A stretch of DNA of 64,000 nucleotides from positions 2,981,001 to 3,045,000 of the forward strand of contig OX344765.1 of the NCBI GenBank assembly GCA_947034895.1. The letters are read 5' to 3'. Each line of letters begins with the position of its first letter. Within the stretch, counting starts at the first letter, position 1. Under the pieces are notes generated by a model. That model was not told the DNA's origin and did no database searches. It was given only the letters and a program-made list of their open reading frames with translations. This DNA is from Rhytidiadelphus loreus (lineage: Eukaryota > Streptophyta > Bryopsida > Hypnales > Hylocomiaceae). The position numbers and the translations under genes are program-made. This document shows positions 35,561 through 48,314 of this stretch, one piece after another.

Positions 35561-37214
35561 AACATACTTTATCAAAAAGTATTTGATGAGTGGTTAGTTT
35601 CAAGTGAATGAGGTTGATATTTGACAAGCACTTAGGTAGTGTTGGTGGCATGCAACAACAATAGATGTTTTTGTGAAGTGAAGTGAAGTAAGTTGCAATA
35701 CAATAATAAACATCATGTAGTTTGGTGAACTAGCACTGAAGTTTGGTGAGATTAATCTTGCTATAGAATCCCACTACTTACTTTGCTTTACATATGATTT
35801 TCAATTGCATGGACTAATACTATGAAATTCCCTTTACTTATACATTCCATTTTCAATATATATTTGTATTGGACCTTTTTCACAATGTTTGTGTTCGAGA
35901 AAAATGACCGTGGTTGTAAGAGCTTACCATTGTTATGCAAAATATTGTCTGACACTCTTGTCATTACTAAAAGTTATTGTAATGAGGTTCTTGCTTTATT
36001 GCACGATGCTTATGAGATATGGTTCCATTTTATGTTATTGTTAGTTGAATGATTGTGCATGTATGATTGTATATATCATTGGTAAGTTTTTTTCCCATCA
36101 ACTATAGGTATTTACTTACTTTGGCATTGGAAGGCTGTTTGGGTGGATGCAAGTTCTTGTTAGCATTTTCAAGAATATTGTTGGTTGAATTCTCTTTGAC
36201 GTTGCCATTGGCAAACTAAATATTTTGATCTCCACAAAATTTCTATTGTCATTTTTCCACATGTTAGTTACAAGAGCAGTTTGACGCTTCAATGAGAAAA
36301 AATAAAGCCTCACTAATCCTTCAATTCATACTTTTTCTTTTCTATAACAAATATTTTGATTTCAGCATCAAAAGAATTTGGGTTGGGTGCAAGTCTAGGT
36401 TTTTGCTCAAGACACTAGAATGAGTATAAATTTAACCAACATAGTACTAGTTTGGAAAATTAAAGTTTATATATCGCCACCTTACAATCACGAAGTCTCT
36501 CTAGTTTACCAACGTTTGTCTCACCTTGCCAAGTTAGCTACAAGTTAATTTTCAATTTGCCAAGAACAACTCTGTTTCCAAAATGAGTTTGCCCCCCAAA
36601 ATGCAAGGCTAATAAAATATTCTCCAAAATAGTGCACCGGAGATTCTGCAAGATTGTCATTGTAAAACTATGGATTTTTTGAAAAAATTACCACTTCGCC
36701 ACTCACTACAAATTAAATATTGCCTTTCATACATTTTTCAAAAATGAAAAAAAAAAAAAAAAAACTTGCTTCACAAGCATTTGTAATGCAAAGAGTTTGC
36801 TAGAGCAATGTCGATAATCTCCTCTACCTACAATCAAAATCAAATCAATGAGATGTAATAGTTTGTTGGACTTGTTGTATTGGACATGAGATATACAAAG
36901 TTCTTCCTGTTTTCTGCTTTTGAGACTATTGTCACCATTATTGTTGTTGACTAAGGAGTGCAAAGGAATTTGGAGGGCACAACAAAAGACCAATTTTTGA
37001 CATGCAGGAGTCAAGAAGTGTTCTACTTGTGAAATTAACATGGGAGGTGCCAAAAGCATTGAGACAAATTTTTGTTGCTTTAATTTTTGTAACCCATGTT
37101 AACTTGCCGTTGCAATGCATGGAGGTCCATAGAGGGTGGATTGAGGATGCTCTTATACAATGTTGATAAACAATATATTACCATATACCATGTATTATGT
37201 AAAAATTACAATGC
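35561..37214. other. AT-rich non-coding stretch
   Basis: No supported gene. A run of about 18 A lies near 36747-36765. The antisense open frame at 36727-37059 lacks family features. Confidence 0.4.
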
Positions 37215-38385
37215 TCCAATAGTAAAACTGAAATTTTTAGTTGAAATCTCCTTCAATGACTTTCATGATGCTTTAACATTTACATAAGTAGAACGAAACT
37301 ACATTCTAAGAGTAGCTTTGTTTTTTTGTCAAACTAAAAGCACCCAAAAAATTCAAGTCTAATGCTAAAAATAGTTTTTCAAAAGTTGAAAACTTACCTC
37401 CCTTGCTTTTCATGAGCTTTTCCATTAAAATTTTATTAGCCAACAATATCAATTCTCCTCTTGCAACTATTCCACACTTCCATGTAGAAATTTGCCCCCC
37501 CTAGCTTTTATGCAAGGTTTGGGCTATTTTAGGTGCATGGGAGTTGGACCTAGGTTGGATACAATGAGTACATACTTGAACTTTTTTTGAAGTAAATACA
37601 CCTATTTATTACCATATTACATGAACTAATTCATTTAAATTCTTGTTTTAAATGTACACTCTTTGAACATGAGAGTTGAATTAGGTACCCTGTAATTAGT
37701 ACTTTGCAAACTAATAACTTCTTTGTACATCATCCAAAACATTCATGCCTAAAGAATATGAAATCTTCTTTCAATTGTCAATTTCACCCAACAAAACAAA
37801 GATATTCTAAAAATAATAACCATACTCATACGTTTATTCAAATGATTTTAGATGTAACAAATTAGCGCACAAATTCTTAGCACAAACTTTTATGGAATCA
37901 AAAACTAATTTTCAAGTTTTATGGAGTTGGAATTGCCTTCACCGAGTTCCATGATACTTTCACTTCCATATGCATAGGAAAAATCTACATTTTCAGAGTT
38001 GCTTTGCTCCAAAGATGTCCAACAAAAAGCAAACCCAAAGTTAAACTTCAATGTTAAAAAACCGTTTTCCAAAAGTCGAAAAGTTGCCTCCTCCAACCTC
38101 TCTCTATGAGCCTCTCTCCACTAATAAAAACATAGGCCACTTACTCTAAAGAAAAGATCCATGAGAAGACCCTGCATGACCAACTTGACTAGCTCTAAGT
38201 CTTCTAGTGCATGTTTCTCAAGTCTACGTTGCCCATAGTGCCCTAAACTTTTGCCAGCCCACAATTTTGATTTCTCCTCTAACAAACCCACATATATTGC
38301 ACACTTCCATGTTAAAATTCCGAAATTTCTTTTTCTCTCTTTTTTTTCCTGCAAAGTTTGACTGATTTTTGTACAGTGGGGTCTT
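37215..38385. repeat. Diverged direct duplication (two units of about 330-480 bp)
   Basis: Unit 1 at about 37215-37545 and unit 2 at about 37905-38385 share, in order: CCTTCA, TTCATGAT, GTAGCTTTG/GTTGCTTTG, AAAGTTGAAAACTTACCTCC/AAAGTCGAAAAGTTGCCTCC, TTCTCCTCT, ACACTTCCATGT and TGCAAGGTTTG/TGCAAAGTTTG. Divergence is high, so the duplication is old. The minus-strand frames in unit 2 (37905-38096, 38121-38354) are not interpretable as a known protein. Confidence 0.65.
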
Positions 38386-38852
38386 GTAGGGATATTTTGA
38401 TGTTTTATCTATCCCCCTCCATTCCGATGGCGGCGTCTTCAACAATCAGAAGGCAAGCAAGTACAGTACTGTAAATTACAGTAGTCCCTGCAGTAGCTTA
38501 GCGGCTGAGTCCCAAGTGACTGACTAATTTTCCCTTTTTGTTAATTAGTGTGATCTTTTTCTAAAGCTTCCACTGTAGTGGGTTTAGTGGGTTGGGTTGA
38601 CCGTGTCATTTGGACATGGGCCGGCAGTGGGCACTTGCCAACTTTGGAGGAGTGGAAGGCTTCAAGTGGGCTGGCTGGGGGGCCACTGGGGGTGGGAAGT
38701 CACGTTAAGTTAGTGGAGTCCCACCTCCAAAAACTGCAATTCATTGGGCAGCTGCAACCCTCTTGGCTTCCTTTTGGGCCTCCACTGAAGAAGGCAGTGA
38801 GCCCAGTTGGAGGGAAAGTGGCCAAATGGATTTCATCCTCTTGGACTCCAAA
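38386..38852. other. GC-richer non-coding stretch
   Basis: Positions 38400-38850 are richer in GC than their surroundings. A 97-codon frame at 38578-38871 crosses into the M1 element and has no recognisable motifs. No gene is supported. Confidence 0.35.
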
Positions 38853-39160
38853 TAAGGTGGTCTGCTCTTAAAGCGACCATTTAAGAGCTGATTGCCTTTG
38901 GGGGGAAGCAAAACTACTTGAAACGATTTTCAGTAAATTTTTGTAGGAAGGAAAACACAATTGGCATCAAACCCAAGTTGTTTCATATTTTTTGGACCTT
39001 CGTGAAATTAGTTACGAATTTTTGAAGTTGAAACACAAGAATAACTAAAAAGCAACGACATCCTTGAAATGTTCACTACTAGTACATCGAAGAAAGAAAA
39101 ACATACCTCTTTGTCATGATCAATTTTAGAACATGGGCGCTTTTAGAGTAGACTACCTTA
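38853..39160. mobile_element. MITE family M1, copy C
   Basis: About 308 bp, beginning TAAGGTGGTCTGCTCTTAAA and ending GCTTTTAGAGTAGACTACCTTA when the last units are joined, giving inverted termini of about 25 bp. The interior aligns with copy B throughout. A flanking TA dinucleotide may be the target duplication or part of the terminus. Confidence 0.75.
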
Positions 39161-41691
39161 CATTGAATTTCAATATAGAAATCAAGTTTAACCCTTAAAA
39201 AGACGCAACCCCATATGACCAAAGTAGTCACTAAAGTTGCTCCAATTACTAAACCAATAGGTGCATTCTTTGTTTCTATAGTCAACAATGAAGTCATCCA
39301 TCCACCATTTTTAGCCTCAATGTCCTTCAAAGTTAAAAAAAATAGTAGTTTAGCCTCCATGCAACAAGTAGCCAATCGATCCAAACCATCAAAGTATTTT
39401 AGACCAATTGCAACTCAATTGAGTTAGGGGTGATTTAGAGTTTGCCTACCTTAGCACATCCATGGAAAAATTGTATATGTGGTTTGAAAAACAAGGAAAA
39501 AATGACATTACTTGCAAGATTTTAATATATGTTTGGTTGGATTCTCGCCTAGTTCATAACCTAGTTTGTCCCTATTACATCACTATTGGAAAACATGCAT
39601 GAGAGAACCAAAGGGAGAACCATTGGGTTTATTGATGTGGCTAGTTTTGCTAAGTGGTGATTCTAGTGGACCATCCTAATGTAGTGAAAGTGGTACACAA
39701 GGGTTCACATTAGGACAATTCCATGTGGGATTGGGGTTGACATGTTTGGAATTGGGTTGAAAGGTCACCATTTTATGAATCCCATGAACACCACATTGAG
39801 GTTTCTAAATATGGAAAAAATTTCATTCATTTTGATAAACTTAGGAGAAGCTTTGGATTACAATCACAACCATGTAGGAAATTAATAGAGACTAGCATCC
39901 AAATGGAAGATAATAGTTCTCACCTATACACACCGAGAAATACAATGATTATCATCAAAGTATTTATTTTTGTATCAGTTTCACTAACCTTTTCTTGCAT
40001 ACAACATTCAAAGATATTTTTATACTATTTTTTTCTAACAATAAATCATTTTTAGTATTCAATCAATATTGAAATCTATATTCAAAATTTTTATAGTATT
40101 GGGAATACTATTGGAAGTGTAGGTTTGGGAGGTAACCTCTCTCACAAAAATAAGATTAGACAAATGCTAAAATTATAATTTTTTTCCCCAATATTCTCTT
40201 TTTCACCATAAATTAATTTTTTTATGAAAAAATAATTCCCTAAAATTTTGGCATTTATTTTTAGAATTATTTTCCATTGATCCTATCATACAACTAGGGT
40301 ACCCCATTTGGCACAAAATTTTGCAAGCATTTCTTGCAACAAGACATACAAGCAAAAATATGAAAAATCTCAAAGAAAAAGTTAGATAGAAGGAGTTGGA
40401 TTTAAGTCACATGTTGCATAATGTTATAAAATTGCAAAATGTCCACTCCCCTATTTAGAGATGGACTCTAATATTTCAATTTAGTCATGACCATGATTGT
40501 GACTATAATGTCTTGTTTGATTTATTTTAGAAAGACATGGATTTAAAACCTTAAGGACCACATGTTGTCGAAGTTTTCAAATTTTTGAAGATGTATTATA
40601 AAATGAAACAATGAATAATATTTTAACGATGAATTTAATCAAAATTTGTAAGAAATTATTAATAATCATATTCATATGGTTAGATGCTCTATTATACTAC
40701 AAAATATTTTTCAATAAAATTTGAAATCACTTTTATAATTGTTTGCAATTGAATATTTGTAATGGCTTCACACCAACAAGTTTTTTGAGTTCAAAACATT
40801 GCTAGATTCTAATTTTGGTGACTTTTTGAGAAATTTTCTTATTTATTAATTCAAGCCATTTTTTAAGGGTCATTTTTTTGAACCAAAGAAGTTATATTTC
40901 GCATTGAAACAAAGTTGTATCCTTTAAACTATAGAATATTTGCAAACAATAATTTTGAAAATTCATATTGTACTAGTGTTAAAGAACTAACTCAAGAATG
41001 TACCAAACTTTTAGTTGGATGAAAAAAACAAAATTGTGTGCATTATTGTGTGCATTATTGTGAACATGTTTGCATTATTTTATCCATTGTTCAAATCTAA
41101 ACATCCAATATGTTTAATCCATAATGATATGTGGAGAATCATATATACAATATTGTATTTGACTTTTAGATCATAAATTATACCCTAAAAATATAGCAAA
41201 GACATATACCATTGGATGGATAATTCAACAATTAACCGTCTTTCTTTTGAATGTGATTTCAACATCTTAATTGTATCATGTACAAATACTTGACCATACA
41301 TGTAGAACATGTAAACATTTTGTAGCTTCTAAAATAGGTAGGAAAGTATAATGATGATCCAAATTGAAAGCCCCATGTGTATTTTGATCCAAATCAACAT
41401 GAATTTAAACTTTTGTCACTCAAGTTGCATATTTCAATTCATGCCTCTTCTATGTTAAATACAAAAAAAACTCATGGTGGGTCTAAAATTAGGTTTTCAA
41501 AACCTTTGGAGTAATTCAACATAAGTATAGAGTTATCGGAGAAGATAGTTTTGTCAACTACACCTCCTTGACCTATAATATATCTATAACATTGTATAAC
41601 CAAGGAATGGTCCTTTCCATGCTAGAAAAGTCATTACAGTACAAGAAAATCGTGTTTTTTAATGCATTTTTATGGACATTCACCTACTTTT
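39161..41691. other. AT-rich non-coding stretch
   Basis: About 2.5 kb with no supported gene, RNA or well-bounded repeat. Confidence 0.45.
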
Positions 41692-42513
41692 ATATTAACC
41701 CCTAAATGTCTAGATGACCAAATATGGTCAATCTGAAATTTTAGGCTCATTTTGCAGTAGGCAGTTAAATTTGTTTGACCGTTTTAAAATTATTTGGAGG
41801 CAATTTTTAGGGTTAACTATTGAAAACTTTCATTTTTCTACTGAAAAAAGTACACATTTGATTGTTGAGAGGTCTCCAAAGCCATACATGTTCGTTAGTA
41901 GAAGAGTAAAGCTTGCTAATTTTACTTCATATTCCCCATTCTGAACAATTTCACTTGATTTGAGATCTAAAAACTTGTACTTATCCATTTGCTTTGAAAA
42001 TGGTCCTAGTGGAAAGAGTAAAGTGTTTTCATGATTTCCACCATTGAAAATTTAAACAAGCAAGAGTTGATTTGGAGTTATTTGTGATTTATACTTATAA
42101 AAAAAAATGCATCTCAACAATTGCAAGGTGGATTTGTAAAATGAATTTAATAGCTTTTCAAGTGATATTAAGTTTTTCGAAAGGGCAATTTAGTGTGCTA
42201 ACACAATTTGTAGTTGTTCATGTTACTTCCAATCCCCCCAAAAATTTATGTGCAAATTTTTGAAACATTGTGGAGAGGAGCAACATACTAAAAATAGAAA
42301 ACATACATTTCTCTTGTTTCAATCTCACAACTCTTATGCAATTTTGCACTCAAAATTGATGTGCATACCAATAAGCAAGCTCTTTAAACATCCATACGGT
42401 TAGATTTTGAAAAAAAAAAATCAATTTGCTTCAATGGGGATAATTATAAGTCCATGCTCTTTTTTCATAGGAAAAACACACTTGGAAAGACTTAGGCACT
42501 TAGGGGTCAATGA
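41692..42513 (+). mobile_element. TTAACCCC-family DNA element, second long copy
   Basis: Starts ATTAACCCCTAAATGTC and ends GCACTTAGGGGTCAATGA. It is the inverted counterpart of 1705-2522 over its whole length of about 820 bp. No transposase frame is present. A T-rich side frame is conserved in both copies only because the DNA is. Confidence 0.65.
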
Positions 42514-44032
42514 TAACGTCAAATCTAACGTCAAAAATATATGGATTTCCATAAAAATACATAAAAACAACAACACAGATTTATGTTGGTGGTATTATGC
42601 CTCCCTAAATACTTGAGAGGGACTTTCCTTTCAAGGATTGGAGTTTGCTTAGGAGCCATCAATAAGACCATTTTGTTCACACCGTAGGAGTCCCCTATTC
42701 AAAAATGCAAAAGGGCCCCCCTTCCCTCATTGCTAAACCAGGCTATGTCGTAGTCGTGAAGGCTCTACACAGGATTTCACAGATTGAATGGAATGGGCCA
42801 TTCCATTTGCAGTTTCAGAATGTACACCATGGGTGAATTCTAGGGTTAGGAGACAATGACGAGACAATACCACTTGGTTCCTACGAAGGGCCTCGTCCTA
42901 CCAGTTAACTCCATTGGGTACACGTAACTAACTCGAAGGTCAGGTACCCCCGAAGTTCCCAATCAGTTGCATTTGCAGTCTTGTCGACATGAAGGAGATA
43001 AGGATGTGGTAATCGGGATCTTTGTCATAAACTCTTACCAGTTCCCATTACTGCAGCTGGCTAGGAATTAGTGACAGGTGCTCAGTTCCTGTCAGAGATT
43101 ACGAGGACTACCTAATCTACAAAATGCCCTGAATTCATTAAAGCTTAGCTTAGAATAACTTACAGTAGACGGGATCAGGGCTTGGGATTTTTTTTTTGGA
43201 GTTCGACCAGCTCTTTTCCTCAGTTGATTTCCATATCAAACCAGTTTTGTTTTTCAAGTACTGAGTATGGTTAAGTTATTTCCTCTGTTTTTTACTCCAA
43301 ATAGAAAGTTTATAGAATTGATCACTGTGTTGTTTTTGATGTTTTCAATTTACAAATGGTTTTATCCTAGCAAACTTCTACTAGCAAACTTTGAATTAAG
43401 TTAGTCACCGTTTCTTCTTGAACATTGCACAGTATGCACTGCAAGATTTGATCAAGAGTTCAAACGGATAAAATGAAATTTGCTTTTATTTACAATGGCG
43501 CTCCGAATGTTTCGTACACTTACAAAAATTGTGATAGCTAATCGAGGAATTAGAGATTTTTTTCAACAGAATTAGGGCATGTTGTGAGACAAGTAACACT
43601 CTTGCATGAAATTTATTTGTGACTTTCGTAATACAAATAATTTTTTCCAAAATTCTTTAGTAAGTAGAATGAGAATTCTTTTTGGAATTTTGTGGTAAGA
43701 ATTTCACTAAATTTAAATTTTGTTGAGTAACATGTTGATTAATATGACTCCAAACATTTATGTTTTTTTATTTTATGGTTTACTCAAAAAAATTCAATTT
43801 TTTGGGAAATCTATTTTATACAAATGTGTTACATATACCTCAAAAATATCCAAAATTTGTTTTAAAAAAAATCTAATTTTTCAATTAGTCATGGCAATTT
43901 ATGAATCGTATGAATTCTTATGAGAGCCATTGTATGCTAATAAAAGAATAAAAGGAAAATAGAAGGAAAATTATAGCTTATAACATCATTCAACAAGAGT
44001 GAAAGTTCTCCAACAACATTTTTTTTGGTTCA
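42514..44032. other. Non-coding stretch with a compositional island
   Basis: Positions about 42640-43170 are clearly richer in GC (GGGCCCCCCTTCCC, GGTCAGGTACCCCCGAAG) than both sides and have no long open frame. This could be an organelle-derived insert or an old repeat. I cannot tell which. The rest is AT-rich with no gene. Confidence 0.4.
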
Positions 44033-44330
44033 AGGTGGGTACCCCTAAAACCACCACTTTTGCTATAGTTGTGCCTAGATATTATTATTAGATTGCTCAA
44101 ACTTTTATATTTTCTTGTTGGCAAGTGAAAGGAGGTTCCAACACACCAAAGCCAACACAACATTTGGGTACCATATACAAAAGTTGTGAAGTGTCAAAGT
44201 CTTTTTGGTAAATGTTCTACACTCGTTTCTTTAACATACGAACATATTAATATTGCAAATGTATATAGAGTGATGATGGGTGGTTTTAAGTAGTGCACAA
44301 TTTTGGCCTAATTATGATACATATATTTGT
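44033..44330. mobile_element. MITE family M2, degenerate copy
   Basis: The left end AAGGTGGGTACCCCTAAAAC matches the M2 terminus. The interior has GCAAGTGAAAGGAGG and TTCCAACACACCAAAG. The right end is decayed (GGTGGTTTTAAG). Confidence 0.6.
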
Positions 44331-45179
44331 CACCTGGCAATAGTGTGCTAGTAGTGGTAATTGACAATTTTTTTTAAATGTATGAAATTATATTTTCACA
44401 CTTTTGGGGCAACAAACTTAAAGCCTCTTCGAGCAAAATTTTTGCTCTATACCAAAATACAAATTTTCACCATTCATAAGTATATGATGATGGATTCACT
44501 CATGAAAAATTTTAGAAGCAAATATGGAGTTTAGCTTATTCTAAATCACCTTGCAATGCAAGGAGGTGAAGTGAATTGACAATGCACTAGTCTTTTTTAA
44601 TGATGTCTTGTGCAATGAGGAAATTTTTCATTTGAAGTCCAAATAGTGAAAAAGTTAGAGACAAACATTTGGAATATGTGGGAATTTTTTTTTCAAGAAC
44701 CGTCACTTCACAAATTGCAAGATAATAGGTCTTGAAGTTAGAAGAAAATATTTTTTCTTCAAACTATCCCAACATAGCTAACAAAGTTTGACTCTTCTTG
44801 GAATGTGATTTGAGAACTAAAATTTGTTTTTTGTTGGACAATTGTATGCCATATTTTATTAGTTACATGCATGCCAAACTTCAAAAGTTGATGAGCGTTT
44901 TTGCAAAAGATGCCCAAATTGCCGGAACTACCAAAAAAGTTCAAGGTAGCATAACTTTTGATTTGGGCCCCCAATTGAAAAAAAATAAAAATTGTATTTC
45001 CACTAAGAAAGTACATGCATGTTCACACCATGTGTCAAAATTTTATGAACATCTGACCAAAATTGACTTCATAGGAACCTACCTGGACTTTGAATGGGAA
45101 ATTGACCTTCAGGAATTACACACGAAAATAGTGAGTATGTTCATGGTCGAGGACTCAAGAGAGAAAAAAGGCAGCCTAT
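44331..45179. other. Non-coding stretch
   Basis: A 132-codon open frame at 44798-45196 has no recognisable domain, and its composition matches the AT-rich background. No gene is supported. Confidence 0.35.
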
Positions 45180-46261
45180 CTCATGAAGGCTTCTGAACGT
45201 TGTGCTGGGGATGGCTGGACAGAGTGCAATACCAGAGAATTTTTCGACAGAAAACGGAGAGTTCTACCAATTTTCAACGCGCATTGCCAAAGCCTGTCAA
45301 AACCGCGCCACTCTAAAACGGACCCATGATTGATGAATAGTCACCCTACAAGTAGTAGAGGCGTACCAAGGGAGAAAATTGTACTCCGTAATGGAAAAAC
45401 GTCTCCGACCTTGTATATTGCCGTAGACGACGCACATGTTATCATTGAGCAACATCGAGGAAACTGGCTAACTGTCCGCCAATACTGTTGAGTTTTTGTC
45501 TGGAAACAAATTGGAGCAAGTTAAAGTATCGCGGTATCGCCCCCAAATGAACCAAAGTTTGGTAGACAGCCGGGCATCTCGCTCTGTGGAACGAGAATGT
45601 GTCGGCTATGTCTCGTGGCGCTTTTTTTACATGAATTGCTCAAGTGGGCGATGCAATGGGAGGGCGCTTGCCTGTTCTGCTTTGCGGTTTAGGGAAAGTT
45701 ACGGTTTTGCATTCCAATACTTCCAGTTTCTTCCCCCGAGGCGTCACGAGGTGGGGGGTGGGGAATGGCGGCTGCTTCCACTTTCAAAGCTCAAGTGCGC
45801 AAGGCGGAGGACCCACTGTGGTAACACTTGAACGCGATCTGTTTTGTGAATCGCTCGCTTCTTTTTAGATGCTAAGGGATCCAGAAAGATGGAGCGGAGG
45901 CTCCATTATTCGGTGTGACATGGCAACACCTCCAGATTCCTCAGATGCAATCAGAATCCTCAGTTCATAATCGGGGTCGCACAGGGTTAGGGTTTCTTGT
46001 TGTTGCCAAGTTGTTAGTCCTGGTTCACTGCAAATTTCAGAGCTCCAGCAACATCAGGGCCAAGCACCTAAGGGAGTTCTGCAATCCACTCCGTCTGGTG
46101 TCGGTGAGATCCCTGAGGGATGATTGCTGCGTCTACACATGCACTAGCGCTCAAGTTTGTAACATCACAGCTGCAACCTCTTCCAATCCACAGCATGGGG
46201 TTCCGTTCGACGAAGCAGACCCTAAAACAGGTCGGCATTCTGAGTTGCGAGAGGTCCCAAA
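45180..46261. other. GC/CpG-richer island, possible gene remnant
   Basis: Composition rises sharply here, with many CG dinucleotides (GTATCGCGGTATCGCC, CGAGGCGTCACGAGG). On the plus strand, an ATG at 45765 opens a short alanine-rich N-terminus of 18 codons (MAAASTFKAQVRKAEDPL) that runs into a GTAACA donor at 45821, like a first exon. The next acceptors give no convincing continuation: most hit stops at once, and an acceptor before 45983 gives about 47 codons without family features. I do not recognise a product. It may be an orphan exon, a decayed gene, or the promoter of a minus-strand gene. Confidence 0.3.
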
Positions 46262-46483
46262 CTAACTCCGCAATGTAACCTTCTCTCGGGCACGCTTCTT
46301 ACTCCATTCTTCCCGAACCCGCGTAGCCTGGAGGGATCTCCTAGTCGCAGGAGCAGCAACAGACACCAATCTCGCTTTCTTCGGAAGGATGCGCTCTCTC
46401 TTCAGCACAAGAGTTTCTTCTCTAGCCTCCATCTCAACATGCACACCATCTTCCGTCCCCATATCAGCCAAGTGACCCAACAC
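46262..46483 (-). CDS. Hypothetical small basic protein (uncertain)
   Basis: An uninterrupted frame of 73 codons; from the third in-frame ATG it would start MGTEDGVHVEMEAREETLVL (66 residues). The C-terminal half is very basic and rich in Arg and Lys (KKARLVSVAAPATRR, EEWSKKRAREK) and ends LRS before a TAG. Codon use is mixed and not AT-driven, unlike other short frames in the window, and the island around it is GC-rich. A GTTACA within AREK|V could be a splice donor, in which case this is only a first exon. No family recognised. It could equally be chance in a GC-rich promoter region. Confidence 0.25.
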   Translation of the reverse strand: MLGHLADMGTEDGVHVEMEAREETLVLKRERILPKKARLVSVAAPATRRSLQATRVREEWSKKRAREKVTLRS

Positions 46484-46820
46484 ACAAGGAATCAGTGAAC
46501 AATAGCAAGTAAACCCTAAATTCTAAACCCGATGTGGATGAACAAGATTGCCAAAGCAATTTGAAACAAGTAGCAGCAAAACAGTAAAATGCAAATAAGC
46601 AAATCGAGCCCTAAACCACATGCCAGCAGAAGGCAAGGAAGGCTGTGCTTATAACTTTTGCAGCTAGCGGCCAATCTGCAGAGGAAGGAGGTTCTTGATC
46701 CTTGAACCTTGATTTCCAGCCACCATTCAAGCAAAGATTGAAGCATTGTGATTCCAAAGAAAAATAAAGTGGCCATTAAGAGGCAAAATCGAGATTGGTG
46801 GCAGTGGAGATTAAGACACT
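46484..46820. other. Possible upstream region of the small minus-strand frame
   Basis: On the minus strand this holds an 86-codon hydrophobic frame (46516-46776) without recognisable features and several GT/AG signals. It might be a 5' leader or intron for the frame at 46262-46483. This is inference only. Confidence 0.2.
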
Positions 46821-47238
46821 CAATTTTTGAACAAGGGACACAGACTAGCCGGCCTCTGTGGCAAAAGCCACTAAAAACCCGTAACTGCCCTTAAATTATA
46901 GAATTGTTGCAAGGAAGTGGTGCCAAAGTGCCGACAAGACGAAGAATGTTTTCATGAATGTTGCAATGAGTAACTCAGTATTGAGCACCTCGGCGTTAAC
47001 GCATTAATTACGGCAACACCCTAATCTGGCAATTTTTGAACAAGGGACACAGACTAGCCGGCCTCTGTGGCAAAAGCCACTAAAAACCCGTAACTGCCCT
47101 TAAATTATAGAATTGTTGCAAGGAAGTGGTGCCAAAGTGCCGACAAGACGAAGAATGTTTTCATGAATGTTGCAATGAGTAACTCAGTATTGAGCACCTC
47201 GGCGTTAACGCATTAATTACGGCAACACCCTAATCTGG
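46821..47238. repeat. Perfect tandem duplication, 2 x 209 bp
   Basis: Positions 46821-47029 and 47030-47238 read the same base for base, starting CAATTTTTGAACAAGGGAC and ending CACCCTAATCTGG. The sequences on either side differ. Identity over 209 bp means either a very recent duplication or an assembly artefact. The unit includes AGACTAGCCGGCCTCTG and GGCGTTAACGCATTAATTAC and has no open frame of note. Confidence 0.95.
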
Positions 47239-48314
47239 CAAGTAAGCAAATTCCGCCTAAGTGCTCTCTGGTGACGGCGCAAATTATGCAACAACCGCTC
47301 TAGCAACAACCGCACTTATGTGGAAGCGTAGTGGGCAACAACAAGGGAGAAGGAGATGTAGTTTCGACGCAATGAACTCCATCAACAAAGCATTTCTCGT
47401 CTCAAGATTCTTACAGGTTGCTGTTTTGCAGCATGTCTGGCTTTTGATGCCACAACTTCTGTCAGAAGGGATTCGCCACGACTATTCCCAGTATTGGATG
47501 TCTTGCCATCTTAGCATCTCAACATTCCGCAAGATCAATGACTTGGCAATATTTTAAACTCCCTTTCAAAATTTTCAAAGGGCTTGGTGCATTTGACTTA
47601 GATTTCTCAAGATGCGTATTGGTCCCGTGTAGCCAAAAACAAAAGCATTGTTCTCCAGAGTACAATCCAAGAGGCAAAGTATTACATCATCGGGAGATGC
47701 TTGAAATTTCGGCAAACAAAAATAAAAAAAAGAACCGCTAACGTAGCTTGCAAATTTATCCACAAAATGCAAGCGTCTCGGTAGCACTGGTGACCTTAAT
47801 TGAGGATGAGGATGATTGACTTTTCTAGAAAATTAGCTTCAATTTGCATTTGAAAAAAATTAAAGTTTACTTACTACTACTTGTATAAGATGTCTAATTT
47901 GTACCATTTCAATGCATTTTCTTAATATCTAGAAGCATTCCGAATCTTTATATCCATGAAAAATGTGTGAATATTGTTTTTTATGGCCTTCCAATTTTGA
48001 GATTGGTGTGACTTCAATCCCAAGTACATTATAAATGCAAGTCCTAATTTTCTTTTGGCAAGTGATCAATTTTTTGCATTAGTAGCAACTATCTCTTGTG
48101 ATTACAGGAAGACATGGTGTGCCCTCCTCCTCCCCCCGAGACACAACAAGAGCCATGGATGAGGCACAAAAGAAATTTCCAACCCCTCCTCCTGCCGTTG
48201 ATCCTCTGGAAAATATTCCTACTACTGTAGGCTGCCTGGGGTGTGGGTTTCTTTGGTGTTTTAAAAGCCGTTGATTGTTTTATTTTTTAAAATGAATATG
48301 ACACAAACATGTAG
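47239..48314. other. Non-coding stretch leaving the GC-rich island
   Basis: Open frames at 47261-47557 (plus) and 47575-47787 (minus) have no recognisable motifs. Composition returns to AT-rich background after about 47800. No gene is supported. Confidence 0.35.

Noticed and set aside
44798..45196. 132-codon plus-strand open frame
   Set aside because: No recognisable domain and AT-rich background composition. It could be a decayed exon, but nothing supports that.
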